NCBI GenBank assembly: GCA_030632925.1
Contig: DAOVTU010000134.1
Coordinates: 1 to 7,294 of the forward strand
DNA length: 7,294 nucleotides
Direction of reading: 5' to 3'
Source of the DNA: Candidatus Krumholzibacteriia bacterium
GTDB lineage: Bacteria; Krumholzibacteriota; Krumholzibacteriia; LZORAL124-64-63
Of this stretch, positions 6,418-7,294 are shown one piece after another. A program made the position numbers and the translations under genes. Below the pieces are notes generated by a model. That model saw only the letters and a list, made by a program, of their open reading frames with translations, did no database searches and had not been told where the DNA came from. How positions within the stretch are numbered: position 1 is the first letter of the stretch; each line of letters begins with the position of its first letter.

Positions 6418-7029
6418 ATGGGACTGACGCCCAGGCAATCGGAAATCCTGAGCTACATTACGGAATACAGCGACCTGAAGGGTTACGCGCCCACATTGCA
6501 GGAAATCGGTGACAAATTTGGACTGTCGTCGGTCGCGACGGTCCACAAGCACATCAGCCATCTGGTGGAAAAGGGCTACCTCTCTCGCCAGAAACGCAAT
6601 GCCAGCCGGGACCTCGAGGTGGTGTCCCAGGATGGCGCCGACACCGGGATGGCGGCCGTTCCCCTGTTGGGCACGGTGGCGGCCGGTTTGCCCATCGAAG
6701 CCCTGGAAGACCAGGAGACCCTCAATTTGCCCGAAGAATGGCTGGGCAAAGGACGCACTTTTGCCCTGAAGGTGCGCGGCGACTCCATGATCGATGAACA
6801 GATTCGCGACGGCGACACGGTGGTGGTGGAGGCCCGGGAAGAGGCCCGCAATGGCGAGACAGTCATCGCTCTGGTCGATGGCGACTCGGTCACCGTCAAG
6901 CAGTACTACCGCGAAGGGTCCCAGATCCGCCTGCAACCTGCCAACCCCACGGTGCCGGTGCTGACCATTGCCGAAGACCGGGTCCGGGTCCAGGGCGTGG
7001 TGATTGGCGTGCTGCGCCGCTTCCATTAA
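6418..7029 (+). CDS. lexA: LexA repressor, SOS response regulator
   Basis: This is a complete 203-residue LexA, the transcriptional repressor of DNA-damage genes that cleaves itself when RecA filaments form. The N-terminal winged helix-turn-helix covers about 1-65 (LTPRQSEIL; APTLQEIGDKFGLSSVATVHKHI; EKGYLSR) and resembles the Gram-positive-type recognition helix (SSxxTVHxHI) more than that of E. coli. The S24 peptidase domain follows: scissile A89-G90 in GTVAAGLPI, nucleophile S123 in RGDSMID and general base K161 in VTVKQYY; the E. coli equivalents are A84-G85, S119 and K156. All catalytic elements are present, so it should be active. It is preceded by a strong ribosome binding site and a structured leader. 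I could not find a known SOS box (GAAC-N4-GTTC or CTGT-N8-ACAG) upstream. Confidence 0.98.
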   Translation: MGLTPRQSEILSYITEYSDLKGYAPTLQEIGDKFGLSSVATVHKHISHLVEKGYLSRQKRNASRDLEVVSQDGADTGMAAVPLLGTVAAGLPIEALEDQETLNLPEEWLGKGRTFALKVRGDSMIDEQIRDGDTVVVEAREEARNGETVIALVDGDSVTVKQYYREGSQIRLQPANPTVPVLTIAEDRVRVQGVVIGVLRRFH

Positions 7030-7081
7030 GAGCGGCTTTCAGGTCGCCAAACCAGGCCCACGCCGGTGGTCCCTGCTCTTA
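7027..7081. repeat. Inverted repeat with inner hairpins after lexA
   Basis: TAAGAGC (7027-7033), which overlaps the lexA stop codon, is perfectly complementary to GCTCTTA (7075-7081). Between them GGC/GCC (7034-7036 with 7046-7048) and ACCA...TGGT (7051-7054 with 7067-7070, with GGC/GCC inside) can also pair, suggesting a branched 55-nt structure. No T-tract follows, so it may be a non-canonical transcript end or an mRNA-stabilising structure. It is too short and lacks a T-loop for a tRNA. Confidence 0.35.
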
Positions 7082-7113
7082 TCCGATATTCCCCAAAGCC
7101 TTGTCGGTCAATA

Positions 7114-7141
7114 GTTGACGCTGACTGGTTGACGCTGGCTG
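7114..7141 (+). repeat. Tandem 14-bp duplication in the promoter region after lexA
   Basis: Two adjacent 14-base units, GTTGACGCTGACTG (7114-7127) and GTTGACGCTGGCTG (7128-7141), differ at one position. Each carries a TTGACG that could act as a -35 element. Only the second is correctly spaced from a -10-like hexamer. Confidence 0.75.
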
Positions 7142-7157
7142 GGCATGGGAGTAGCAT
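7129..7157 (+). promoter_or_regulatory. Predicted sigma70-type promoter for the gene starting at 7229
   Basis: TTGACG (7129-7134) and TAGCAT (7152-7157) are 17 bp apart; the -35 matches consensus at five of six positions and the -10 at four of six. Transcription would start near 7164, leaving a leader of about 65 nt that contains the palindrome at 7182-7196. Confidence 0.5.
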
Positions 7158-7178
7158 GACCTCCTGTCGTGTATTAAC

Positions 7179-7199
7179 ATTCCAGGTACAACCTGGGAT
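7179..7199. promoter_or_regulatory. Palindrome CCAGGT-ACA-ACCTGG, possible operator or leader hairpin
   Basis: CCAGGT (7182-7187) and ACCTGG (7191-7196) are perfect complements around a 3-nt centre, and flanking bases extend the pairing to 9 bp (7179-7187 with 7191-7199, one G-U pair). It lies downstream of the predicted start of transcription and about 33 bp before ATG 7229. A dimeric repressor could bind it as DNA, or it could fold in RNA. There is no T-tract after it, so a terminator is unlikely. Confidence 0.45.
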
Positions 7200-7228
7200 T
7201 TGAATGTATTGTGGAAAAAGGGCGGATT

Positions 7229-7294
7229 ATGAGCAAACAGGACCGCACGGGTGAACTGGAAGAGATCTTCGAGATCCTCGTGACATCCTATGCC
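7229..7294 (+). CDS. Unidentified protein, N-terminal 22 residues (3' partial)
   Basis: ATG 7229 opens a frame that runs off the window, beginning MSKQDRTGELEEIF and rich in acidic and hydrophobic residues compatible with an amphipathic helix. A purine-rich AAAAAGGG lies about 6 nt upstream, and a plausible promoter is at 7129-7157. I do not recognise the family from so short a piece. It faces the same way as lexA, 199 bp downstream, with its own predicted promoter, so it is probably a separate transcription unit. Confidence 0.6.
   Translation, partial: MSKQDRTGELEEIFEILVTSYA

Noticed and set aside
7027..7081. tRNA-like gene suggested by a perfect 7-bp outer stem
   Set aside because: It is only 55 nt long and has no T-loop GTTC motif, no anticodon arm of the right size and no CCA.

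Overview
The window is moderately GC-rich bacterial chromosomal DNA with short intergenic gaps, good Shine-Dalgarno sequences at three genes and strong intrinsic terminators. Two traits suggest a Gram-negative lineage of the FCB or Eisenbacteria/Krumholzibacteriota kind. One is a secreted FG-GAP repeat protein ending in a PNPFNPS-type FlgD-like/type-A sorting domain. The other is a pair of large lipoproteins with SGC and GGC lipoboxes. This placement is inference from protein style, not from a marker gene. No mobile element, CRISPR array, rRNA or tRNA gene was found.

Left half (1-4863), plus strand. The 3' end of the FG-GAP surface protein gene (1-1278) is followed by a compact control region (1279-1427). 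A near-consensus promoter there leads directly into a perfect 12-bp terminator stem. Next come a family 5 extracellular solute-binding lipoprotein (about 1428-3089) with no permease genes beside it, and a multidomain lipoprotein metalloprotease (3166-4773). A textbook terminator (4835-4863) closes the block. All three products are predicted to be exported or cell-surface proteins: adhesion or binding, solute capture, and surface proteolysis.

Right half (4884-7294). A minus-strand HIT-family nucleotide hydrolase gene (4884-5240) converges on the metalloprotease gene and probably shares its terminator. It is divergent from a PfkB-family sugar/nucleoside kinase gene (5372-6319). A complete lexA (6418-7029) follows, encoding an S24 self-cleaving SOS repressor with an intact Ala-Gly cleavage site and Ser/Lys dyad. 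Then comes a regulatory gap (7030-7228) with an inverted repeat, a tandem 14-bp duplication carrying a promoter -35, and a CCAGGT/ACCTGG palindrome, leading to the first 22 codons of an unidentified gene at the right edge.

Most of the window is ordinary. The non-coding parts hold the points of interest: the promoter/terminator overlap at 1316-1379, two promoters with the same TTGAC-N17-TAnCAT layout, hairpins just ahead of the pfkB-family and lexA start sites, and the palindrome downstream of lexA. I found no convincing new multi-gene system.
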